Source of the DNA: Anaerobacillus sp.
GTDB lineage: Bacteria; Bacillota; Bacilli; Bacillales_H; Anaerobacillaceae
NCBI GenBank assembly: GCA_007120055.1
Contig: SKOL01000213.1
Coordinates: 1-6,099 of the forward strand
Length of the DNA stretch: 6,099 nucleotides
Reading direction: 5' to 3'
The stretch's first letter is position 1; each line of letters starts with the position of its first letter. Below are positions 1 through 5,879 of the stretch, one piece after another. Made by a program: the position numbers and the translations under genes. The notes beneath the pieces were generated by a model. It was not told where the DNA came from. It saw only the letters and a list, made by a program, of their open reading frames with translations, and searched no databases.

Positions 1-293
1 AAAGAATACTTCACAGTTTCAAGATCACTTGCCGCAGTAATCATAATTATGTCAGTTTTATACCCTTCTGAGCGTAGTTGCTTCAAAGTTTCTAGCCCAT
101 CTTGGTTTGGCATGTATACATCGATAATCGCCAAATCAGGATTTAGTTCTCTAATTAAGTGAATACCCTCGATGCCGTTAGACGCGGTTCCAATGATTTG
201 GAAGCCTTCGAGTTGTTCGATATACTTTCGATTTACTGCTTGGACCATTGGGTCATCTTCGATTAAAAGGACATTTACGGTTTCTTTTAACAT
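1..293 (-). CDS. dctR: Response regulator, CitB/DctR family (3' part missing)
   Basis: The first 97 residues of a response regulator read leftwards off the window edge; only the receiver domain is visible. It starts MLKETVNVLLIEDDPMVQ. The acidic pocket is E12-D13-D14, the phospho-acceptor is D58 in AIIDVYMPNQDG, and the conserved threonine is T86 in MITAAS. The expected later lysine and the DNA-binding domain lie outside the window. The start is supported by AGAGGTG a few bases before the ATG. It follows the sensor kinase by 65 nt on the same strand with no terminator between them, so the two are probably one transcript and a cognate pair. In this family the regulator is phosphorylated by a CitA/DcuS-type kinase and activates carboxylate uptake or metabolism genes. 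The receiver and context support the family; the name dctR rests on the neighbours, and CitT or MalR-like alternatives remain possible. Confidence 0.85.
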   Translation of the reverse strand, partial: MLKETVNVLLIEDDPMVQAVNRKYIEQLEGFQIIGTASNGIEGIHLIRELNPDLAIIDVYMPNQDGLETLKQLRSEGYKTDIIMITAASDLETVKYS

Positions 294-358
294 ACGCTTC
301 ACCTCTTTGTTTAAGTGGCTTTACACCAATCTTTGCTTACGACACCAGTCAAAATACA

Positions 359-1933
359 CTAACGCTCAAACGCAATGGTAAAAGTTGTACCTTCATTACG
401 TTCGCTTTCTACGTCGATGATACCATGGCCGTTTTGGACGATTTGCTTTACTAAATGTAGGCCGATCCCTTGATTTTTTCCATTTTTCGTTGAAAAACCT
501 TCCGCGAAAATATCATCAACGTTTTCTTGCGATATGCCACAGCCGTTATCTTCGACTAAAATTGTTAGAGCTTGCTTTGATTGTTCAATACTCACAAATA
601 TTTCTTTCTCGTCATGAGCGACGTTTTGAAAAGAGTCAAAAGCATTTTCAATTAAGTTACCTAAAATAATGACAAAGTCGTGATGGTCGAGCCCTTTTGG
701 GAACGAGGTTAACATACTCCGCCTATTGATATTAACCATAATGCCGAGCTCTTTGCCGCGGCTTACTTTACTCAATAGTAAACCTGAAATGCTGTCGTCA
801 TTAATATTTTTACTTAAAAAGCGGGTTAATTCACTTTGCTCATCGGTTTCTTGTAGTACGTAATTTAAAGCATTTTCTTTATTGCCTAATTGAATTAATC
901 CAGCGATCGTATGTAATTTGTTAATATGTTCGTGGTTTTGAACTCGAAGTGCACCGACGAAAGCCTTCACCCCCGTTAATTCTTCAGCGAGCTTTTTCAT
1001 TTCAGTTAAATCTTGAAAAATAGCAACAGCACCAACGGCCTCATTATTAACTTTGATCGGGATGTGACTACTTAATACGTTAAGGTTTTGTACTTGGATT
1101 TCTTTTTTAAAAAAAGGCGTATCCATCTGTAAAACTTTCGGTAGTACTGTATCAGGAATAATTTCATGAATTGGTTTACCAACGACATCTTCATTAATTG
1201 CAAACATTTTCTTTGCTTTGTTATTAAAAATCGTAATTTTTTCGTCTGAACCGATGGCGATAAACCCTTCTTGCATTGCATTAAATGTTTCTGTCCGTTC
1301 GACTAATATTTTTGCAATTTCATCAGGCTCTAAATGAAACATTTGCTTTTTAATATGATAAGCAAGCATCAAGGCGCCCCAACCACCGAACAGTAGGGAA
1401 AGACTTGAAGTAAGTAAAATTTCTCTTTTCAAGCTTGCAATCACTTCAAAAAAAGTAGGGAGTAAAAAGCCTGCAATTACGACTCCCACTTGTTGGTGTT
1501 CATCGTTAACAATCGGCGCGAAAGCACGGACCGCAGTTCCCGCTTCGCCTCTAGCTTTTGTCGTATATGTATGTTCTGCAAAGGCCGGATTCTCATCACT
1601 GCCCATCGATACTTTCCCAATCATTGACGGGATTGGGTGTGAGTGACGAAGCCGATCCATATCAAGGACGACGATATAGTCAGCGTTATGAGTAACCCGG
1701 ATCGGTTCAACAATTTGATTGATTGCACCATTGTGGTTGGATTGATTTGTAAGATTACTAGATATTTCTGAAAGTCCAGCAACCGTTCGTGCCGCAACAA
1801 AAGATTGGCGCTTTAACTCCACTTCTTTTGAATGAATGAAGTTTGAAATAACAACAAAGCCCGATATTAAGAGGGAGAAACTAACGATAAATAAAATTAA
1901 AACGGTAATCTTCGTTTGCATCGTTAAGCGCAT
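359..1933 (-). CDS. dctS: Sensor histidine kinase for C4-dicarboxylates/citrate (CitA/DcuS/DctS family)
   Basis: A complete 524-residue membrane kinase of the usual length for the family. Visible order: membrane helix at about 9-33; extracytoplasmic PAS-like sensor at about 34-165; second helix at about 171-194; cytoplasmic PAS at about 212-310; phospho-acceptor helix with H334 in LRVQNHEHINKLHTIAGL; and a HATPase domain. In the HATPase domain the N box is LGNLIENAFDSF with N426 and N430, the G1 box is VEDNGCGI at 460-467, and the G2 box is GIGLHL at 489-494. The sensor keeps R96-x-x-H99 (DRLRHSHP) and R136-x-F138 (GTAVRAFAP). These correspond to the carboxylate-binding R107/H110 and R147/F149 of E. 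coli DcuS, so a di- or tricarboxylate ligand is expected. The first ATG is preferred because GAGAGGAG lies about 10 nt upstream; the ATG four codons later is too far away. Whether the ligand is succinate/fumarate/malate or citrate cannot be settled from sequence. Confidence 0.93.
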   Translation of the reverse strand: MRLTMQTKITVLILFIVSFSLLISGFVVISNFIHSKEVELKRQSFVAARTVAGLSEISSNLTNQSNHNGAINQIVEPIRVTHNADYIVVLDMDRLRHSHPIPSMIGKVSMGSDENPAFAEHTYTTKARGEAGTAVRAFAPIVNDEHQQVGVVIAGFLLPTFFEVIASLKREILLTSSLSLLFGGWGALMLAYHIKKQMFHLEPDEIAKILVERTETFNAMQEGFIAIGSDEKITIFNNKAKKMFAINEDVVGKPIHEIIPDTVLPKVLQMDTPFFKKEIQVQNLNVLSSHIPIKVNNEAVGAVAIFQDLTEMKKLAEELTGVKAFVGALRVQNHEHINKLHTIAGLIQLGNKENALNYVLQETDEQSELTRFLSKNINDDSISGLLLSKVSRGKELGIMVNINRRSMLTSFPKGLDHHDFVIILGNLIENAFDSFQNVAHDEKEIFVSIEQSKQALTILVEDNGCGISQENVDDIFAEGFSTKNGKNQGIGLHLVKQIVQNGHGIIDVESERNEGTTFTIAFER

Positions 1934-1952
1934 AATTATAAATCTCCTCTCG

Positions 1953-1972
1953 TTTTAGTTGGCTAGTTGGTT
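1953..1972. repeat. 20-bp dispersed repeat, copy 1
   Basis: The sequence TTTTAGTTGGCTAGTTGGTT occurs here and again, identical and in the same orientation, at 5411-5430. Internally it is a quasi-tandem of a TAGTTGG(C/T) unit. This copy sits just upstream of the kinase ribosome site, inside its likely leader. Confidence 0.8.
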
Positions 1973-2018
1973 GGTAAAGTGCTGAATTTTTACACAGCGA
2001 ACTGCAACGGCAGTTTTA

Positions 2019-2114
2019 TATGAAAAAATGCTCGGTCGCTTTTCTTGAGCGAGCCTCTAAAATTCGATAGAAGTTTAAAGCGAAGCGAGAGAAAAGCGCC
2101 CGACATTTTACATA
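2019..2114. repeat. Large imperfect inverted repeat (possible leader hairpin)
   Basis: The arm at 2025-2045 (AAAATGCTCGGTCGC then TTTTCT) pairs with 2090-2109 with one mismatch and one bulged base. Weaker pairing extends the stem to about 2019 and 2114, leaving a 44-nt loop. Read on the minus strand, the stem is followed by a run of six T residues, so it could act as an attenuator-like element in the kinase leader. It could also be a degenerate dispersed element. The pairing is seen directly; the role is inference. Confidence 0.6.
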
Positions 2115-2144
2115 CTAAATGGTTTTTATATGTAATTAAAGCAC

Positions 2145-2173
2145 TTTCAACTTTTATTTTACTATTATATTAT
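2145..2173 (+). promoter_or_regulatory. Candidate sigma-A promoter for the binding-protein gene
   Basis: A TATTAT -10-like hexamer at 2168-2173 lies 17 nt after a poor -35 match, TTTCAA at 2145-2150. The region is so AT-rich that chance matches are expected, so this is only the best-spaced candidate seen. Confidence 0.25.
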
Positions 2174-2224
2174 TATCTTGTACGATAAAAATAGAAAAAA
2201 ATTAATAGAAACGTGTGAGATGAG

Positions 2225-3268
2225 ATGAAATATTTTGCTTGGAGTACAATTTTTATATTGTTAATAGGGATGATAGTTTTCATTTTAATGAAAGACATGT
2301 TTGAGAGTGATGAACTTTTTTATGATGATGATCAAGAAGGTTTAAATGAACAAATTGTAATTCGTTTTAGCCATGTTGTCGCAGAAAATACGCCGAAAGG
2401 TTTAGCAGCGCAACGATTTGCTGAAATTATGAATGAAAAATCAGCTGGGCGTGTGAGAGTCGAAGTTTTTCCGAATGGAGCGCTATTTTCTGATAGTGAG
2501 GAATTTACGGCGTTGCTAAACAATGACATTCAGATGATCGCCCCAAGTTTTTCGAAAATGACCGAGATTACCCCGGAGTGGGAATTATTCGATTTACCAT
2601 TTTTGTTTGATAGTTTAGAAGAGGTAGAAGAAGCGTTTACTGGAAACCTAGGAAAACAACTATTAACGATGCTAGACGAACGAGGGGTCAAAGGTTTATC
2701 GTTATGGAGTAATGGCTTTAAGCAAATGACGAGTTACACAAAACCGCTCGTACAACCTGAAGATTTTGTGAATCAAAGCTTTCGAATTATGCCGAGTCGG
2801 GTTATAGAAGAACAGTTTTCACTGTTAGGCGCAAACCCGGTTGTTATACCATTTAATGACGTTTACTATTCGTTGGAGACGTTTGAAGTTGACGGTCAAG
2901 AAAATACGATTTCGAATATATACTCGAGGCGTTGGTATGAGTTGCAGCGTTATATGACAATTAGTAATCACGGCTTTTTAGGATATACAGTGTTTATGAA
3001 TGGGGACTTTTGGAGTAGCCTTCCTGACGATATTCAAGGTTTATTAAATGAGGCTATGACAGAAACAACGCAATGGCTATTCCAAGAAGCAGAGCATATG
3101 AATAATAAGATGTTAGTTGAAATTGAAGAAAATTCGGAAATAGAAATTTATTATTTAACAGATAAAGAAAAAGAAATTTGGCAGGAAAAACTGCAACCTA
3201 TCTATGAGATGTTTCTTGATGATGCCAATCGTGAATTAGTAGAACTTGTAGAACAATTTAAAAATTAG
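2225..3268 (+). CDS. dctB: Membrane-anchored DctP-family dicarboxylate-binding protein
   Basis: A 347-residue protein of the TRAP-type solute-binding (DctP/DctB) family. A hydrophobic helix at about 5-22 is followed by an acidic linker (about 24-39) and the binding domain from about 43. Family landmarks are IRFSHVVAENTPKG (46-59), the conserved substrate-contacting arginine R187 in FRIMPS, and GANPVVIPFNDVYYSLE followed by VDGQEN (202-227). There is no cysteine, hence no lipobox, and no obvious signal peptidase site, so it is probably held on the outer face of the membrane by an uncleaved helix. No TRAP permease genes are adjacent. In B. subtilis the related DctB works with the DctS kinase as a co-sensor rather than as a transport component, and the divergent kinase here fits that role. 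The ribosome site before this ATG is weak; an ATG five nt earlier is closed by TGA almost at once. Confidence 0.85.
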   Translation: MKYFAWSTIFILLIGMIVFILMKDMFESDELFYDDDQEGLNEQIVIRFSHVVAENTPKGLAAQRFAEIMNEKSAGRVRVEVFPNGALFSDSEEFTALLNNDIQMIAPSFSKMTEITPEWELFDLPFLFDSLEEVEEAFTGNLGKQLLTMLDERGVKGLSLWSNGFKQMTSYTKPLVQPEDFVNQSFRIMPSRVIEEQFSLLGANPVVIPFNDVYYSLETFEVDGQENTISNIYSRRWYELQRYMTISNHGFLGYTVFMNGDFWSSLPDDIQGLLNEAMTETTQWLFQEAEHMNNKMLVEIEENSEIEIYYLTDKEKEIWQEKLQPIYEMFLDDANRELVELVEQFKN

Positions 3269-3287
3269 ATTTCGATACTTTTATTTG

Positions 3288-3320
3288 ACCACTTGCACAA
3301 TACTGTGTAGGTGGTTTTTT
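3288..3320 (+). terminator. Intrinsic terminator after the binding-protein gene
   Basis: A 12-bp stem pairs 3288-3299 (ACCACTTGCACA) with 3304-3315, including two G-U pairs. It closes an ATAC loop and is followed by six T residues. It lies 19 nt after the stop codon and separates this gene from the symporter. Confidence 0.9.
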
Positions 3321-3321
3321 A

Positions 3322-3351
3322 TTGACCAAAACGAACAAAAGTAAACATTAT
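3322..3351 (+). promoter_or_regulatory. Candidate promoter for the symporter gene
   Basis: TTGACC at 3322-3327, a five-of-six -35 match, is followed after 18 nt by CATTAT at 3346-3351, a moderate -10. Transcription from here would put the cre site about 50 nt downstream of the start, a position where CcpA can block elongation. A second -10-like TATAAA at 3387-3392 lacks a good -35 and would need an activator. Confidence 0.35.
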
Positions 3352-3372
3352 CACCATAAATAAAACGATACT

Positions 3373-3407
3373 AAATTTTCAGTTAATATAAAAGAAACAG
3401 AAAATTG
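3373..3407. promoter_or_regulatory. AT-rich dyad, possible response-regulator operator
   Basis: AAATTTTCAGTT (3373-3384) and AACAGAAAATTG (3396-3407) are inverted copies matching at 10 of 12 positions, separated by 11 nt. The dyad spans a -10-like TATAAA and overlaps the first two bases of the cre site. That position suits an operator, and the neighbouring regulator is the obvious candidate ligand, but the motif is not matched to any known site. Confidence 0.4.
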
Positions 3408-3419
3408 AAAGCGTTATCA
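3406..3419 (+). promoter_or_regulatory. CcpA-binding cre site
   Basis: TGAAAGCGTTATCA fits the Bacillus catabolite-responsive element consensus TGWNANCGNTNWCA at every fixed position. It sits in the control region of the symporter gene, so carbon catabolite repression of carboxylate uptake is expected. This parallels known CcpA control of dicarboxylate transport in B. subtilis. Confidence 0.8.
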
Positions 3420-3565
3420 AGTTAGTGTTTGAAAGAAAAGTGCAGTGGGGACTGTAGTTTTCAAGGAACGTTGGAAGTAAATGCGGTTTGAAGGGGAATG
3501 ATTTGTAGCTTACTAATAGTACTTACATTGTATCGCAGTTACTGCTAGTTTTTTGTTTTCTTGAG

Positions 3566-3677
3566 TGAATTTCATAATACCAGTTAACTAGCCACATCAA
3601 TCTAGATCTAGTTGAGAACGAGTTAACTCAACTAGGTGTAGCATCCTAGTGGCGCCAAATAAGAATTATGAAATTCA
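3566..3677. repeat. 112-nt concentric inverted repeat in the symporter leader
   Basis: The outer arms TGAATTTCATAAT (3566-3578) and ATTATGAAATTCA (3665-3677) are perfect 13-bp complements. The inner arms 3602-3616 and 3627-3641 pair at 14 of 15 positions, with one G-U and one G-G mismatch, around a 10-nt loop. A 5-bp middle helix (3591-3595 with 3649-3653) is also possible. Outer and inner arms share the same centre near 3621.5, so the whole is one long interrupted hairpin. No T tract follows it, so it is not an intrinsic terminator. It ends 15 nt before the AGGGGG ribosome site, where a folded leader could influence translation or mRNA stability. A miniature mobile element is an alternative. 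Confidence 0.75.
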
Positions 3678-3704
3678 TTAACTTTAGCTTAGGGGGAATG
3701 ATTA

Positions 3705-5345
3705 ATGAGTTACTTTTCATCAGTTTGGAGTCAGATGTGGAAATCACATTCGAATGTTAAACAAATACTGACATTCTCAATGCCATTACGTAATGAAAGC
3801 ACGGCTCGTAAGGAAAAGCCAGTATATGTAGATGTACCTACTAAACCAAAAGATCAAGAGCCTAAAAATCAACCGATGTATAAAAAGACACAGCTTATCG
3901 GGCTTATAACAGGACCAATGCTATTTGCATTAACGTTATTATTTTTCACACCTGATGGATTAGCTTTTGAGGCAAGAGCAGTACTAGCAACGACATTATG
4001 GGTTGCAACATGGTGGATAACTGAGGCAATTCCTATTCCAGCGGCTTCATTATTACCTATAATATTGCTACCGATGACAGGCGCTCTCGACTCTGGAACA
4101 GTGACATCCGCTTATGGTGATAATATTATCTTTTTATTTTTAGGTGGTTTTCTAATAGCGTTGGCAATGGAAAAATGGAATTTGCATAAACGTATTGCCG
4201 TAACGATTATTACATTAGTTGGAACGAGTACCAATCGTTTAATTTTAGGATTTATGGTTGCAACAGGTTTCTTGTCAATGTGGATTTCTAATACAGCTGC
4301 GGCGATGATGATGGTACCGATTGGAACGGCGATTATTAAGCAAGCGGCAGATACAAAAGATCCGAAAATCGGTAAAATTCGTTATGAAGAAAACTTTGGT
4401 AAAGGGTTAATGTTAGGGATTGCCTTTGCAGCATCAATAGGTGGGGTTGGAACATTAATCGGTACACCACCAAATATGATTTTAGCTGGGGTCGTTAATC
4501 AATTATATGGTATTACAATTTCTTTCGGTGGCTGGATGCTATTTGCTACACCTTTAGCGATTGTTTTAATGGCAATAACATGGATCTATCTCGTTAAAGT
4601 TGCTTTTCCTGTAAAAATGAAGCAACTACCTGGTGGAAAAGAACTAATTCAAAAACAAAAACAAGATCTAGGTAAAATTAGCTATGAAGAGAAAATGGTT
4701 TTAGGTGTATTTTCGTTCGCAGCATTTATGTGGGTGACAAGTTCATTTATTTGGCAAAATATAATTCCTGGCTTAAACGATACGATGATTGCCCTTTTTG
4801 CAGCAATGTTGTTATTTGTAATTCCTTCACTAAATAAACGAGGTTCATTTCTTTTAGATTGGAGTTCGACTAAGCAATTACCATGGGGTATTTTACTACT
4901 CTTTGGAGGGGGTTTAGCGATTGCTGCAGGTTTCCGTGAATCGGGTCTTGCTACTTGGATGGGTGAGCAGTTAACTATTTTAGAAGGTGTAAGCTTTATC
5001 GTCTTGATCTTGATTGTTACGGTATTCGTTAAATTTTTAACAGAAATTACGTCAAATACAGCAACAGCAACGATGATTATTCCAATTATGGCCGCACTCG
5101 CTGTAGCCGTAGGAATTCATCCATATGCACTAATGTTTGCCGCTACATTATCATCTGCATGTGCATTTATGTTACCAGTAGCAACACCACCAAATGCCGT
5201 CGTTTTCGGATCTGGTTATATAAAGATTACCGACATGGCGAAATCAGGCTTCTGGGTAAACGTAATTTCAATTGTTTTCATCGTACTTGCGATTTATTAC
5301 TTCTTACCGCTCGTATGGGGGCTAGATTTAATGTCAACTCTGTAA
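3705..5345 (+). CDS. sdcS: DASS/SLC13-family sodium:dicarboxylate symporter (SdcS-like)
   Basis: A 546-residue polytopic membrane protein of the divalent anion:sodium symporter family, which imports succinate, fumarate, malate or related acids with sodium ions. A cytoplasmic head of about 60 residues precedes the membrane part (about 61-540). The two inverted-repeat halves each carry the hallmark motifs: SNT at 195-197 (MWISNTAAAMMMVP) with GTPPN at 253-257, and SNT at 450-452 (LTEITSNTATATMIIP) with ATPPN at 493-497 followed by VVFGSGY. These form the two sodium sites and the carboxylate site in the structurally known relative VcINDY. AGGGGG lies 8 nt before the chosen ATG; an out-of-frame ATG at 3698 is too close to that site. 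The leader has a cre site and a large hairpin, and a terminator follows the gene. Dicarboxylate rather than citrate or sulfate transport is inferred from family resemblance and from the DctS/DctB-like neighbours. Confidence 0.92.
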   Translation: MSYFSSVWSQMWKSHSNVKQILTFSMPLRNESTARKEKPVYVDVPTKPKDQEPKNQPMYKKTQLIGLITGPMLFALTLLFFTPDGLAFEARAVLATTLWVATWWITEAIPIPAASLLPIILLPMTGALDSGTVTSAYGDNIIFLFLGGFLIALAMEKWNLHKRIAVTIITLVGTSTNRLILGFMVATGFLSMWISNTAAAMMMVPIGTAIIKQAADTKDPKIGKIRYEENFGKGLMLGIAFAASIGGVGTLIGTPPNMILAGVVNQLYGITISFGGWMLFATPLAIVLMAITWIYLVKVAFPVKMKQLPGGKELIQKQKQDLGKISYEEKMVLGVFSFAAFMWVTSSFIWQNIIPGLNDTMIALFAAMLLFVIPSLNKRGSFLLDWSSTKQLPWGILLLFGGGLAIAAGFRESGLATWMGEQLTILEGVSFIVLILIVTVFVKFLTEITSNTATATMIIPIMAALAVAVGIHPYALMFAATLSSACAFMLPVATPPNAVVFGSGYIKITDMAKSGFWVNVISIVFIVLAIYYFLPLVWGLDLMSTL

Positions 5346-5377
5346 GTACTTTTAAAATCTTCATAAAAAATGTGATT

Positions 5378-5414
5378 AAGCCGGTACTTTGAGAATTCAG
5401 AGTGCTGGCTTTTT
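5378..5414 (+). terminator. Intrinsic terminator after the symporter gene
   Basis: A 15-bp stem pairs 5378-5392 with 5397-5411, including three G-U pairs, around a GAAT loop. It runs into a T tract at 5410-5414. It lies 32 nt after the symporter stop codon. Its T tract is shared with the start of the 20-bp repeat copy at 5411. Confidence 0.92.
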
Positions 5415-5430
5415 AGTTGGCTAGTTGGTT
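5411..5430. repeat. 20-bp dispersed repeat, copy 2
   Basis: Identical to 1953-1972 and in the same orientation. Here the TAGTTGG-like units continue with TGTTGGTTAG to 5440, making a short degenerate tandem array directly after the terminator stem. Confidence 0.8.
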
Positions 5431-5473
5431 TGTTGGTTAGGGCCCTAGACCGCCTTTTCATATTAGTAAGAGA

Positions 5474-5529
5474 TGCTCCTGCGGTTACTCGTCGCACGAA
5501 AACATTTGCTCCTGCGGTTACTCGTCGCA
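5474..5529. repeat. Pair of 23-bp direct repeats
   Basis: Two identical 23-bp copies beginning TGCTCCTGCGG and ending CTCGTCGCA lie at 5474-5496 and 5507-5529, with a 10-nt spacer and a 33-nt period. They are GC-richer than their surroundings. Two copies are too few for a CRISPR array, and no cas gene is in the window. They look like part of a dispersed intergenic element. Confidence 0.8.
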
Positions 5530-5704
5530 AAGCTGCACGAAGCCTATGCTAAGAGGCGTGACATGATGTGATTGAGGTCAGTAGCTTCACAGCGAACAGA
5601 AGGAAATCATCTGCCTTTTCCATATTAGCTGGTGCCGGTGAGGATTTCTTTTCAGTGTAAAGGGAAATTCGGTAAAAAAGTCGAAATATATACTTATTAG
5701 AGGA

Positions 5705-5848
5705 TGTTCAAAAAGTCCGGTAATCGAAGCTTGCGAATCTCTTCGTTGGCTCGCTTCTGTGCTACTCATGTATTAATAGCATACACTCCGTTGCTCGAAG
5801 CTTCGCCGCCTCGATTTTCTCGGCTCTGATTATCCTCCTTTTTGAACA
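5705..5848. mobile_element. MITE-like element with terminal inverted repeats
   Basis: The ends TGTTCAAAAAG (5705-5715) and CTTTTTGAACA (5838-5848) are perfect inverted copies. Imperfect matching continues inward, where GGTAATC on the left is mirrored by GATTATCC on the right. The 144-bp body is non-coding, includes AAGCTT/GAAGC motifs on both sides, and is GC-richer than the flanks. It resembles the small non-autonomous palindromic elements common between genes in Bacillaceae. I see no target-site duplication and no transposase. It sits 31 nt before the dehydrogenase start. Confidence 0.65.
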
Positions 5849-5879
5849 CGCATTATTACGCAAAAAAGGTGGCTAAAAA

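Larger units (their letters stand above)
1934..2224. promoter_or_regulatory. Divergent control region between kinase and binding-protein genes
   Basis: This 291-nt spacer must hold the promoters of both divergent genes. The kinase side contains a short repeat (1953-1972) and a large imperfect hairpin (2019-2114). The binding-protein side (2110-2220) is very AT-rich. No ORF with a ribosome site is apparent. Shared use by the regulator is plausible for a divergently arranged sensor set, but no clear operator is visible. Confidence 0.5.
3269..3704. promoter_or_regulatory. Control region upstream of the symporter gene
   Basis: This 436-nt gap has no convincing gene. In order it holds the terminator of the binding-protein gene, a candidate promoter, an AT-rich dyad, a cre site, a stretch of about 140 nt with little recognisable, and a 112-nt concentric inverted repeat ending 15 nt before the symporter ribosome site. 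The length and structure suggest a long, regulated 5' leader. Confidence 0.6.
5346..5879. other. Repeat-rich gene-free region before the dehydrogenase gene
   Basis: This 534-nt stretch has no ORF with both a ribosome site and a recognisable product. It contains the symporter terminator, the second copy of the 20-bp repeat with extra TTGGTT units, a GGGCCC palindrome (5441-5446), two 23-bp direct repeats, about 170 nt with only weak hairpins, and a 144-bp MITE-like element. The density of repeats suggests a site that tolerates insertions. The promoter of the dehydrogenase was not identified. Confidence 0.6.

Noticed and set aside
172..454. Two overlapping plus-strand ORFs (172-381 and 248-454)
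   Set aside because: They lie antisense across the regulator start and kinase end, have no ribosome site and no recognisable product. The minus-strand genes explain this DNA.
1072..1281. 69-codon minus-strand ORF
   Set aside because: Out-of-frame shadow inside the kinase PAS region, with no family resemblance.
2332..2529. 65-codon minus-strand ORF
   Set aside because: Antisense to the binding-protein gene, with no ribosome site or recognisable product.
3535..3555. Terminator-like GCAG-TTA-CTGC followed by T residues
   Set aside because: The stem is only 4 bp with a 3-nt loop, too weak to support a call.
3269..3704. T-box or known riboswitch in the symporter leader
   Set aside because: No T-box AGGGTGG-type antiterminator sequence, no terminator tail and no conserved riboswitch core could be recognised.
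5474..5529. CRISPR array
   Set aside because: Only two repeats with a 10-nt spacer, and no cas genes in the window.
5159..5530. ORFs at 5159-5392 (plus) and 5297-5530 (minus)
   Set aside because: The first is a frame shadow of the symporter end. The second translates the terminator and the 23-bp repeats, giving a duplicated RRVTAGA peptide that is a by-product of the repeats.
5587..5769. 60-codon minus-strand ORF
   Set aside because: It starts inside the MITE-like element, has no ribosome site and no recognisable domain.
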